Source: Chamaea fasciata (Eukaryota > Chordata > Aves > Passeriformes > Sylviidae). Taken from it: DNA of 64,000 bases. Where the stretch lies: assembly GCA_029207755.1 (NCBI GenBank), contig JARCOQ010000002.1:57577172-57641171 (forward strand), given 5' to 3'. Position 1 is the stretch's first letter. Every line of letters begins with the position of its first letter. Below, in pieces: positions 25,001 to 37,268 of this stretch. The notes beneath the pieces are model-generated. The model was not told the origin of the DNA. It ran no database searches and saw only the letters and a list, made by a program, of their open reading frames with translations. The position numbers and the translations under genes are program-made.

Positions 25001-27298
25001 ATCATGAATGGATCACAAGAGACTATGAGACTCATCATTTTGATCTAGTCAAGCGTAATATTTTTCCTCTGTTTTTTCATACCAGCCATTGTGAAAGGAT
25101 TAACAATCTACTTCAGAAGAAATTCAGGACTAGAGAGACACCTGCCAAGGCAGGTAAGAAGTGAGTTGCCAGCAGTTCTCTGGAGACAGCTACACAACTG
25201 GTCTTGTTATCTCTGGTTCAGAGCAGGATTATTAGCATCTCAATTTCTTGAACACTATGTTCATTCATACATTATTGAGAAAAGAAGAAAAAATGCAAAT
25301 ATGTAGAGGGGTTTGAATCTCTTCCATTCTATTTAGCAATACCAAAGAGCTGCCTGAAAACATCGAGAACAATTTAAAATAAGAAAATAAGGGGACATAA
25401 ATTTTCAAAAAGTTGTCAAGATGGAAAAGAGAAAATAAATTTCTAAGACCCAGAAATAGAGAAACAGAGCATATACCAAGCCTGCAGCAGTGACAAGTTG
25501 TATTTGGTAAAATCTAAGGTTTGTTGAAATACTTCTGAGGTAATGCAATTCCAGATGATAAGAATTAGTAGCTAATTTCTGATGTTCTTTAGTTTTTGTC
25601 CTTTTTATCTCCCATTTTATTATTTCTCTCTAATGTTGAAAATAGTTGTAGAAAGATCTGAAATTTAATGAAAGTTTAGAAAGGAAATGTAAAATCAATG
25701 AGCTGTTTGAAAAGCATGACTATAAAAAAATTATTTTATCTCAAGACTCCAATCTAAGTTTCAACATCTCAGGGACAGTATGTCATTCACTTTATCTAGT
25801 AAAAACATAAACAGTACTAATGATTCTACATAAATTGGATTAAGCCTTGTTTTCACTGAGTGCTCCCTATTATGCAAAAAAAAAAAAAAAAAGGATTTTA
25901 TTTGTCTTGTGGAAAAATAATTATGAAAAAGAACATTGCTGTGATATTCCTCTAATATTTTTTTCTTCAGACTGAACTAATAGTGCTACTGGTAGAAAAA
26001 CACTATATATATGTATAAATAAGCATGTTTTACAGAAGCATTTAATCATCTTAAGTGCTAATCACACACAAAACTGAAAAGTAGCCTAAGGACCACCAAG
26101 ATCAAAAGACTGATACAAGGACCGAAGGACAAAGACAGAGCAGTGTACAGATCCAGCGGGAACCTAAGTGTTAAAAGTTTTGTGAATAAGGTTAATATGT
26201 TAAAATCACATAACTCCACAGTTATCAGAAAAGAACAGGCCACATATGGTATAAACTACATAAACTCTTCAAACCGCGCTCAGCTGTTCTCTTTTGTTGA
26301 GGTAGTTTTTTGGACTATGATTTCTCAGGAAACATTCCCAGCCATGTTCTACTATTGGACTTGCTCATCCGAAAATTGTGAGAGGATTCTACAGTTAAAG
26401 TTTAGCATACTTCACTCTTAATAATCTTAAAATATAGAGGACAGTACAAGGTTTGATTTGTCAAATTTGTGATATAATACAAACAGAACAATGAAATGAA
26501 AGAAAACTTAGTCACCTGGAAGATACTGCTGTAGCTACCTGGTTTGAGGTAGAATAGGAATTTTGGAAAGATGGCTTGGCTATAAGATAACAGAATTTGG
26601 CTGTTCATGTTGATAGCACTTAATCATTAGCAGTCAGAGAGAAATCATTTTTTTAAAGTTGAATTGAAATTATCCTGGAATTCCTACACTGAATTTCTTG
26701 TTACTAACAAAAGGAAACTTATTTTCATAATATGTATTGGTGGATCTTGTGAGAGTTTTAAAGAACTTTAAAAACAGAAGCAAGCAAACAACTTCCAGGA
26801 AAAACAAAAAAAACCCAGAACAACAGCAAGCAACCCCCAAAAACATGGAGTAATATTTGAATGTGGGATTTTTTTGTGATTTTTCCCTTCTCCTTACTTT
26901 GAGTATATTTTTCAACCTAAATGACCATAAATGATAAATGACCAGGAAAAAAAGCCTATATGGTTTGGGGTAAATATATTTTTCCAGAAACACAGGAATC
27001 GGAATGCCTCAATTTATTCTTCTTCCTAGTGTTATCAAAAGCAGATTAAAAAAGCAGGAAAATATTTATGAACAAAATAAAAGTATTTCTATTGAAAAGA
27101 GTGCCTTAAAATATTAAATGCTTTTAGTAGCATAATATCTTTCTTAAATTTTAAAAATTTCACAAGACATTTGAGGTTAACTTCTCTTTTTGCCTGAAAG
27201 TTAAGCATTGCTTTTCTCAGATAAATCAATTGTACTCACTCAGACTGTAGTTTTTAATTTATTTGATTTCTGTTACTTTTCTTTCTGGTTTGTGTGTG
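22029..27298. other. Long AT-rich single-copy stretch
   Basis: There is no gene I can name and no repeat family. T-rich runs lie at 24682-24713 and A17 at 25876-25892. One stretch, 25086-25153, is framed by unusually good splice signals and is discussed as a finding, not called as a gene. Confidence 0.4.
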
Positions 27299-27367
27299 TT
27301 TTTCTTTTTTTTGTTTTGTTTTGTTTTGTTTAGTTTAGTTTAGTTTTGTTTTTTGTTTTTCCCCCCC
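27299..27367. repeat. T-rich TTTTG/TTTAG tract ending in C7
   Basis: TTTTG units, then three TTTAG units, then TTTTG-like sequence and seven C residues. It faces the A50 tract that starts 33 bases downstream. Confidence 0.9.
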
Positions 27368-27397
27368 AGGCAGAGCTCTTTGCACAGAGCTTCTAAG

Positions 27398-27400
<3 letters not shown>

Positions 27401-27450
<50 letters not shown>
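27401..27450. repeat. Uninterrupted run of 50 A
   Basis: Fifty A residues in a row, preceded by GAGCTCTTTGCACAGAGCTTC (an AGCTCT/AGAGCT stem). It could be the tail of a retroposed RNA. However, I see no recognisable body upstream and no flanking direct repeat, so origin as a retroposon is unproven. Confidence 0.9.
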
Positions 27451-27454
<4 letters not shown>

Positions 27455-30400
27455 AAATCTAAAATGAAATGCTATTTCTGGAAAATTACATTTCAGCTTT
27501 GAGGACATTTAAATTAGTGGCTACACACTCCTGTTTCAGGAAAAGTTCATGGATGGAGCTTTCACTATTTATGCAAACTCTTGATGGTCAGGAGTTCAAT
27601 TATATGAAAGAAGTACAGTTTTGTTCAGGAGGCTCACAGTAAAGTATAAAATAAGGCAATTTAGCTTGAGTGTTTGCATAACAAATTTTTCTACAGATTT
27701 TAATTTTTTTGGAGACCTAGAGAGGTAACTACTGTCTGGAAAAAGCTGTTCTGTGCACAACTACACAGAAAATGAGGACTGAGAAAAGAACCTTTTAAGG
27801 GAGGCTGAAGGAGATACCAGAAGAGAGTGAGAACTAAGTGAGTGTAGGCTTACAAATCCCCAAAGATTACATTTAGAGGAATGTGAAAGGAAGCAAAAAA
27901 CCGCCCAAACTCAAGCAACTTTTAGGACAAAAATTCATGTAACTGCACTAAAGTTTTCTTATAAAAAGGGTTCATCAGAGTCTGATAAGCTCTAGGGATG
28001 TAGGATGGAGTCACAGAAGGTGCCTCTGAGCACATCACTGTGGTTCTGCTGAGATCCTGGGGGAGCTATTGCTACTTAATGCTAAAATGTGTGGAGAAGC
28101 AGACTTAGTACCAGATCCTTCTGCTGCTGTTCTAGTGGTGTCTCTTTAGTCTCAATGCTAGTGATTCCAAATATATAGGAGGAGAAGACACTAATGAGAA
28201 ACCGTAAAAATTAATTAAAAAGTCTATAAAGTTCTATCTGTACACATAAGAATATGAATTTTTAAATGAAGTACCATGAAGTAAGAGAACTAGGGAGAAG
28301 TTTTATGTTCTACCATAAAAATAGATCACAGCCTTTCACTAAAATGAAATTTCCATTTTTATTTCTGATGGGTCATGCAATTTTACAGCATGAACTTGCT
28401 AATAATTAGGGGATTCCTGCCACATTGTGTGACAGAGTAAAATTCAGTTGCCAAATTTGAATGAAGAGGATAAAATAAATTAAGTATTTTTAATGAGAGA
28501 TAAATTTAGTACTACCCTGAGAGTTTAATTTCAATAATTGTTTCATTGTGTATAGGCAGAATACAGATCAGAATAACAAAATAAATTAAATTTATCGTGC
28601 TAAGGTCATCTTTACATCTCAGATATAGATATACTCGTATAAATTTGTAAAAAATCTTGGAATTTCTTGGAAGACATTAAATCAATACCTCATATTGATT
28701 TATTTGAAATAGTTGCCTCATCACTCTAAGCTTTTGATTGTGTAAACAACATATATACAAATTGTGATATGAAAATGCCAACAAATGGGTTCCCATCTGA
28801 GTGCAAAGTTGACTTTAGATGAACTGTTATTGTCATAGCTGAACAAAGCATGTTTCTCCAAAATATCCTTCCAAGTCATTGCTTTCAGAAACTCTTGATG
28901 ACCTTCACTTTTCAAGACATATAAAGTTTGTAGGAACAGGCAATAGAAAAACCAGGCTGACACACAAGCCTTCTGAAACAAAGGTGGTAAAAAGCAGGGG
29001 GAGAAAACTTCAAGTTAAATCCAGGTTGAGGACAAATATTCTGTGTCTGACTTCATTTTGTTAATTAGTGAGAGTGTAGAGAGAAAAGAGCAGTTGGCAC
29101 TGTGGGGAAGTGGTGAGAGGTTAACAAGAGGGCCAGGGAAAGGTGATTAGCTCTTGTGTAACAGGGAGAACAGGAGGTAAGAGCTTATGGGCTGTGAAAC
29201 AGCAATGCATTAGCAGGATCTGAGATCTGGGGTGAATTTCAGGGGTCCATGAAACTAAAGTTCCCAGAGAACAGTTTTTGTGTAAGAAAGCATATAACAG
29301 TTCTTACTCCCAGTTCTCAATTATTTCCTCTGTTTTCTGGTTGCTTGTGTTCATGAGCAAATACCTGCACATTGACCCTGGAACAGAAACAGGATTTTTA
29401 AGCTCAGATTTTTTTACAGTATGTATCACTGCATACCACATAATGAGATTCCATACAACAGATGGTTCCATATTTCACAAGGAATGTACTGCCTCCACCA
29501 AATTACTAGGAGTTACTTCCTAAATAATTTTAACTCCCATTAATAAAACTGATTTGCTAGGTTTAGTATTTATGCTCTTTTTGGAAGACTCATCAGATTT
29601 AAATGTCTGACTCATATATAAGTCTAAGTGTAAAGACATTATGATCTGCCCTGAGTGATAAAGTGAACCAGTTTACAAAGTAAATGACATCTACAGCCAC
29701 TCTAGCAGTCAGCTAATAGTATGAACACATTTGGGGGCATGGCACCATTTCCCAAAATGTGACACAGAAGCACAAAGTTCTCTTGGAGACCACAATCAGC
29801 TGTTTATTAGTGTCAGAACAGTGTATAACAATGTGACTTTGTTTATTCTAGAAGTGCCTTTGTACTGCACAAGCATTGCATAGTGTTATTTGACAATGAA
29901 GATCATAATATCTTGCCAGACTAGAGCTACAGAACTTTCAAATCAAAGTACTTCACTCTTGAAAATGACAAAAAAGCAATGTGAATGATTCTGCTCTAAT
30001 GAAGTGCAGGTCTTTTCTTTTGGGAATAAAAACATGATAATTCATATAACTGAAGCATTCCATGTAAATTGTCAGCCATTCAAATTAAAGAAGTAAGTAA
30101 TTAATAACTACATGCAAGATTGCATGGTGATTAGCAGTACAATATTTAATATCAACTGATGTTATCAATCATTTCCCACTGTAATTACCCCAGGTGTTGA
30201 ATAGAAAATTGCTTTTAAAGAACATTTCAATAAAAGGAGTAGTAATTATTACAGGTAACTTGTAAAGGAGACTGTTGCCTCATAGTCAGAAGTTGTCAAA
30301 AATTTTCCAGCTTTATGAATATTTTATAAAATAAAAATGTTTCTGAAAAATTCATGTGCAAAGTGAGTGAGAAGCACATATAAAAAGTCTCTAAATTCAC

Positions 30401-30968
30401 CAAATAGTGAGTGATCATTAGAGAAATTGTTAATGATGAATAAAAATTATGTACATGGTTAGCCACAGGCACAGGGCCTACATGACACAATATTCACTGC
30501 CAGAGATAGAAATGCACGGCTTGAAAGACTACAAGAACATTGGCTTATATTTTTTTTTGATAATGCAGTTTTTAAGCACATTTTTTTGAAAGTGTTATGT
30601 TTTCATCTGAAACAGTTCATGTATTAATAAATTTATTTATTACTACAATCTATGGTGATGCTATTCTCTGCCTATACCATGCAAATAGTTAGTGCATGCT
30701 AACACATTTTTGAAGATGACCAACAAGCTACCTTTCATCATGCATCAGTAAAATGAAGCATTACATTTCTTGAAGTTTGTGAAATTATACTTATGTGAGA
30801 CTCTTTGTGGGATTTCTCTTAATTTTGGCTTTTGCACGTGTTCTATTTCATTGAGTTAGTCATTAATTAGAGCTGGGACTTGAATCTGAGTTTCTTTTAT
30901 CTCAGGTATACGTAAATGACCACCAGATTAATAAGTGTTCTGAACTGACAAAGTGGTTGAGGGATATA
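27451..30968. other. AT-rich single-copy sequence
   Basis: No recognised gene or repeat. Several stretches (for example 28360-28460) look compositionally unremarkable and would need alignment to reveal any conservation. Confidence 0.4.
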
Positions 30969-31003
30969 TTTCTCTTTGGTTTTGAACAGAAACCAAAGAG
31001 AAA
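30969..31003. other. Perfect 14-bp stem-loop
   Basis: TTTCTCTTTGGTTT (30969-30982) is the exact reverse complement of AAACCAAAGAGAAA (30990-31003), with a 7-nt loop TGAACAG. No known RNA family is recognised. It could be an inverted repeat left by a template switch. Confidence 0.9.
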
Positions 31004-31285
31004 CCATTTCATCCTTGTACTAAGAGATTTTTCACAATACAATTTTACCCAAATAGATAGTTTTGCTTTAAATTCCAGATTTGACAACCATCTCTACATA
31101 AACCATTTTTTATACATTTTATATTAACATTAGGTGGGGATGAAGTGGGCAGGACACGTCTAAATCAGTTTAAACCCTCTCAATTCATTTTCATTTCAAT
31201 ATATTTTTTATAGCGTATGGGAGTTAACTCCATGTACTTGGACTGTGCTATTTGTCTCTCGCACTAATTTAGTTTTTAATTGATG
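31004..31285. other. Unassigned sequence
   Basis: AT-rich. Nothing is recognised. Confidence 0.4.
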
Positions 31286-31405
31286 GCACAGAATCATAGA
31301 ACAGTTGAGATTGTAAGGGACCTCTGGAGATCATCTTGTCCAACACCTTTGCTCAAGCAGGGACACCTAGAGCTGGTAATCCAGGATGATGTCCAGATGG
31401 TTGTA
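31286..31405 (-). mobile_element. CR1 LINE 3' end, short, minus strand
   Basis: The plus strand reads CACAGAATCATAGAACAGTT, then AAGGGACCTCTGGAGATCAT, CTTGTCCAACACCTTTGCTC, AAGCAGGGACACCTAGAG and GATGTCCAGATGG. This is the complement of the CR1 3' terminus in correct order. Only about 120 bp remain, as expected for a strongly 5'-truncated insertion. Confidence 0.9.
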
Positions 31406-34400
31406 AATTTTTTTCCTATATTTCTTATATTTTTAATTCTCTACTTCTTTGAGACAAATCCTTGTGTCATTAAGCTTTTTTTTTTTTTCCTTATTCATTA
31501 GTTCTAATGCCTGACATACTACTGTGAATTAAAAGTATTAAAGTGGAAGAAAATTCATGCTTCACTATTTGTTTCATTTCTTTTAAAGATCTGGAAATGT
31601 AATTGTGGAATAGGAGGACAACTAGTACTGTCTTCAAATACCATGCCTAAATGAAGAGCTGTTATATATTTTACATGATCTCTGAAAAGACCAACTAGGA
31701 GTTTCAGAATAGAATACTCACAAATTCTCACTTTTAAAGAGAGACCTTAAGAAGGCTACCCTTCTACTATGCAGTTTATAATTTGGTCCTTAAAATACGT
31801 AAGATTAGTATCTTTTGTTTTACCTGAGAAATAAGTTCTTGGTTAAGACAGTGAAAGGATTGATTTATGCCTGGCTCATTGTAATTGTTACGACCAACTT
31901 TTATTAAAGAAATTAAAAACAACAAATGGAAGAGAAAATGTTGAGAATACCTGGAAACCTGAAGTCATGCAAAGGAGGTATCTACGTTTAGTGTCTGCAG
32001 ACACTTTTTTTGCTGAGTGTTTTCTACACTTTCCCTAAGCAGTCTCTGTTACCAGAGAATTTTCTTTTTCAATACGAGCACACAGACTTTTCATAAAGTG
32101 TTTAGAAATGTGTTTTTAGAGGACTGTCAGCAGAGCCAGGAAAACAGCTAAGCTAGCTAGGACCAGAGCAGGACATAAAAAAACCCCAGAAAGACTGAAG
32201 GGATTTAAGCTAGCGTTCCTTATTCAGACCCAAGACTATACAACTTTCTCTCAAACCTTGGCTGGGAATCCTTTCCTACTGTTAGGCACATAAAGTAAAT
32301 TGCTCACTATAGCACATCAGGTCTTAGTCACTGAAGAGCAGTCTTCATCCTAAAGCAAGGATTGACAGAAAACAGAAGCCTAACAGGCTCTACCTATAAT
32401 GTTTCATTTAAAACAAACCAAACCAAACAGCTAAAGCAAAGGAAAAATCAAAATAACAAAAAATGAGGATCCTAATTAGGTTAGCTTATTCTTACACTTC
32501 CTTGTACTACTGTCTTCTAAAGTGCATGTGGCTCGGAGGGGGCAAAAAGGAGTAATCCTAAAGAACTAAGTAAACAAACATTAGAACAGGGTTGATGATC
32601 AGGGATTTGGTGCTCCAACTTAGCTGAAGGTCTTTTTTCAGTGGACAAACAGAATAAAAATGGATAACCTAGACATGATGAACCTGGTCAATGGAGGCCA
32701 CTCTTCATCTTATTTGGAAATGTAGCAATTGTACACCATGATACAGAGTAGGAATCTTGAATTGCTTGCTCTAATATCTGTGTAATAGCTGTAGTATGTA
32801 ATTCAGTTGAATAAGTTATTAAATTGATCTGTAGCAAAGAAGGATTAATAGCTCCACTGCTGGGATGCAGTCATCAGTTTTGAAAAATGTCAGCTATGAA
32901 TTAAGATTGCCTACAAGTGGTAGGGGGATGCTGTAGTACTTTTAAAGCTCCGGACCTACTTCCTGTGAGTTGATCACAGAGAGAAAAAAGCAACCTAGTG
33001 ATGAGTAATATTCTTGATGCTCCTGATGACCTTCTTGAAAGCTATAAAGTAAAATAATTTCACTTGATCAAAATGTGCTCTTCATCAAACTATATTTAAA
33101 AACCCTACTAATTCTGAAACAGATAAATGATTTGTCTATGCATGTGGTGTGACTCTCTTGGCAAGTCTTGTGTTACTGTTGCATTGAGTTGTGTTTCTAA
33201 GCATAACAAATGGAAATTGCATTATCTATTTCACTAAAAATAAGGATGTGAAGGAAATGTTCTTGTTCAATACCTGCTAAAATGGCTTACAGCCTTCCTC
33301 CTTCCTTGCCACAAACAGATATTTGATTGTTTCTTAGCTGAAAAAATATGTAACATATTTCCACCTACCCTTCTACCTTGGGCCTTCTTCCTTCCTCCCC
33401 AAAGTAGCTCAGTGCCCCTTTTTATGATGAAATTAGTAGGTAGATTTTGCTAAAAAATCCCCAAATTATCTGAGTTTAAAAATAAAATCTTTCTGATTTT
33501 TTTTTATGCCTAATAATTTAAGTGAGCTTATTTACAACACAGCTCTGCTAACAGTTGTGTCAGTGTGCAACTAAGGCAGCAGAAAACTGGGATATTCAGC
33601 TGGAAGTGACCAGTCAGAAAGAGACAAAATTAGGCCTCTGAAATCCCAGAGAGGAAATATTTCACTGAAATTCACCCTTACTGCATGAAAGCCCTGGGTT
33701 GAAACAACACAATGGTGCTGAATGAATGGTTCTGAAAGATCATATGGAAACACTTTGCTCTGGTACATGAGGGATTGCTTTATGTTCAGTATAATGCATA
33801 CAGATTCAGATGTAGTCAGATTACTGTTTGTAAACTGGAAAACAAAACAAACAAAAAACATAGCCTGTAGTAGCAATTCCTGAAAAGAAAGAAAAAAAAA
33901 ATCCTCAGGGTAAACTGTCAGTTTACATTGCAATCTTAATAAAAAGAACGGTTGAAACGAATCAGGCCTCAAAGTAATAACCATGTCAGAAACTGGATTG
34001 TAAACCCATACCACAGAATTATTTTGATTTATGTTTGTAGTACAGAGAGAAATACCAGAGAGAGCCTACAATGAAATTTTACTAGAATGAAGTCTCTGAA
34101 TTTAGTCTCTGTACAGTTTGCTACTCAAAAGTCTTGCTCAAGAGGGCCATAAACCTACTTTAACGAAAGTTACTAATTTGCCTACTGTGTGTTGAGTCAC
34201 CTAATTGTTTTTTAGGTTGATGTAATTGCTATGATAAAAGTAGTAAAATGAGCTAAACTAGACTTTCAGAGCTACAGAATGATACCCTCGTTAAATTTAG
34301 AGATGATCACTAAATACAATCTGATTGGCTATTAAGATATTTCCCAGTGTTAATTCTGCATAATAAAATGTTTTACATCATGTAAGAGACAACACAGATA

Positions 34401-36924
34401 AAACAATGCCAAAAATGAATAGAGTTGTTTGAAGTTTGATTACCCAATGCATCCCTTCTTCATAATTTTCTGATTTCTCTGTTCATAATTTTGGTTCTTT
34501 ATAGGTCACTTTGGAATAAAGCAGCTTCTAAGAAAAAGTCTGATGCTTATAGAAAAGTGATGGGGGGAGAAATACACAACTTCTTTCAAGTGTATGAATA
34601 ACTCTTGGAGTGATTTTTGTTATTAAACAGACCTCTCCTTGCATCAGTTTCCATATTTGAAAAAATATAATTTCTCTGCTTGCACTGCATGCTCTGGGTT
34701 TGAAACATTACACTTTTTGCTGACCCATGTGAATCAGTAAAAAGCTGACTAAATATAACAGCTAAAATATCATTTAAATATTGAACAAATGGTTTGGATG
34801 CTGAATAAAACAGCAAAATGGGAGAATATACTAAGAAAATCTTTACTGGATGTGGGCAGAAAAAGGCTACAAAAAAAAAAAGTCCAGGTTCTGCTGAAGT
34901 ATTTTTGAAGTGGGATCTACCAGTTCTGTGTGTAAAAATAAAGAGAGAGAAGAAAAATATCAGCAGACAAAATATTCTTAAAAAAAAAATTACTTTAAAA
35001 GAAATGTTCTATATCTACATTTTATCAATTTCCAAAATTATATTAAAAAGAGCAAATTAAATTTGAAATGTTAACATCTACATGCTACAGGACTGTGCTA
35101 GTGCATTATACTGTATCAGTACTTTTTATATATTATCATTACTAATGATTGTTTTATGTTTGCTCTTGAGTGAAGAAGGGGCTTCCTGAGTTTTGCCTAT
35201 AAATTATATAAGTAAGTATATTGAAAAATAAATATATATGCATATAAAACAGGGACTATAATTGAATTTTCTTCACTTCCCTTGTTGTGTAGAAGAGTGT
35301 CTTCAAATTAGTACGTGAATTTGCAGGAAGTCATGAATTCATATAAATAAAGAGTTCAGGGCATTCCTTGTTGCCTCTGCACTTTACCTCCAATACTACA
35401 GGATTCTATGATCCAAAAGTATGACTAAAAGGATGCTACATAAATTCTTCTTTTAATTACCAGGAAAACTGAAACTCGTTCATCTGGGAATCAGTAAGGT
35501 GTTTAAGAATGGGGCTGCTGAATCAACCCTGTATTTACACTGTTCTCTTTTCCTCTGAGATTTGTTCTCTTAACACATCTCACTGAAGTTTTCATTCAAC
35601 ACTACTCACAACTGTGTTCAAGTTCTGTATATAATTACTGTTAGGATTTTATATGTCTGTTGTCAAGTGCTTCCTCATGACACCCATGCTGTTACTCTAA
35701 ATGTAATGGAATGGGCTCAGTAGGCTCAGGCAGGATTATGACAGTCATTTGACCCCACATATTAATTTTGGCATAAATGACTCCTTGACCTTCATATTTG
35801 GTCAGTGAAATACATTTCTTACTGACAATTTGTGTTGGAATCAGACTTGTCTATTCGTAATAACAGCTTGCTTTGGCTAGAAAATAACATGTATGCTGAA
35901 TGTGCATACTAAGTAATATGTATCTTCTTACTTATAGTGATGAATTTTCTTTCAAGTATTAATTAGACACTCCAGACCTACAAGTCTCTAGTTTATTGCC
36001 TATATTTTAAGGGAATTATTTTGCACAAATTTTGTTGAAACCAAGTTAGAAACATTTAATTAAATGTTCTTTTTTACTATTGAAATTTTCCACATTGAGA
36101 GGTAAGGGAAAAAAAAAGGCAAATGTACAGAGCGCAAAAGTCAATCATCCTTGCCAGGCCAATCCGGGGAACATCATGGGCTCTAAATTTTAGCTCTTGG
36201 TGTCTGCCTCTTGAGTTCTATAAAGAAAACAAACACCAAATACAGAAACGAAATAGGATACAAAGAAAACAAAAACATCAAAAGGAAAACTGAATTTATG
36301 ATCATGGTTGTAGGTGCAAACACTCCCTTGTATGATAACTGTATGCCCATCTATGTACAGCAGTAAATAACAGCCGTTAGCAAAAAAACCCCAAAACAAA
36401 CCATATCAATTAGGTACTTTGCACTTCTGTAGCAAAAAAATGCTTAATATGGACAAATTATAAAGTGAATGCATGTTTGACATCTTGCTGTCCATTTCCC
36501 TTGAAATATGCACTTCAATGTTTACATTAGATTCCATAAACTAAGGCCACCCACAACAACGATGAAAGAACATAAAAAGCCTGAAGTTGACAGTATAAGT
36601 ATCAAATCTGATAGAGCACAGCAGTTATAAAAAAAACCCAAGCATAAAACACGTTGAAAACATCATAATTATAGCTGGTTAGAGATCAAAAAGATATGTG
36701 CAATAAAAGCAAACATAAACAATCAGAGAAGACACGTTAAAAAAGAGTTCTGTTGTAAACTTGAATGATAGCTATGAGGTAATATTTAGCTGACATTATT
36801 AAATTAAAAATAAAATGGTTTTATGACATTGATTTTTTAAATTATTTGCTTGTTTCATTTTTAAAATTAGGCAATTATGGTTTGAGTATGAACACATATT
36901 TTGGATTTATATTTGCTTTAGGCT
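31406..36924. other. Long AT-rich single-copy stretch
   Basis: No gene or repeat family is recognised in 5.5 kb. The minus-strand 147-codon open frame at 33571-34014 is the longest in the window outside repeats. It is rich in F and L, has no domain I recognise, and is most likely chance. Confidence 0.4.
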
Positions 36925-36968
36925 ATAAGTATATACATGCATATACATACATGCTCGTATATACTTAT
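36925..36968. other. 12-bp perfect stem-loop in alternating purine-pyrimidine sequence
   Basis: ATAAGTATATAC (36925-36936) pairs exactly with GTATATACTTAT (36957-36968) across a 20-nt loop. The surrounding 36925-37000 is rich in TATATACATG-type words, so partial self-complementarity is expected from composition. Confidence 0.85.
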
Positions 36969-37241
36969 GTATATGTACATGTACACACATTATGCACATA
37001 TTTGTAGGAGTGCATGTTCTTATTTCTTAAGATTGTGTAGGTGGAGATTTTGTATGACATCTTATGGGTAACTGGTAACACCTGAGAGAAAATATTTCAT
37101 AATCTGCAACATATCAGTGTATATTACCCAAAGACGGTCCTTAGAGTGATATTATAGAAGTATGATACTTGATGTTTCAACAAAACACAGTGCCTGCAAG
37201 GTGAGATGTGCCTATCACACACTAAGTTCTATCAATCTAAC

Positions 37242-37268
37242 TTTTTTTTTTTTTTTTTTTTTTTTTTT
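37242..37268. repeat. T27 tract
   Basis: Twenty-seven T residues followed at once by CTTCAG, making a very strong splice-acceptor-like element in plus orientation. Confidence 0.92.

Noticed and set aside
33571..34014. 147-codon minus-strand open frame
   Set aside because: It is the longest frame outside repeats but has no domain, a phenylalanine- and leucine-rich composition expected from AT-rich DNA, and no supporting splice or promoter context.
35390..35420. CAGGATTCTATGATCC resembling a CR1 terminus
   Set aside because: Only the ATTCTATGAT word matches. The upstream CR1 3' UTR blocks are missing, so I do not call it.
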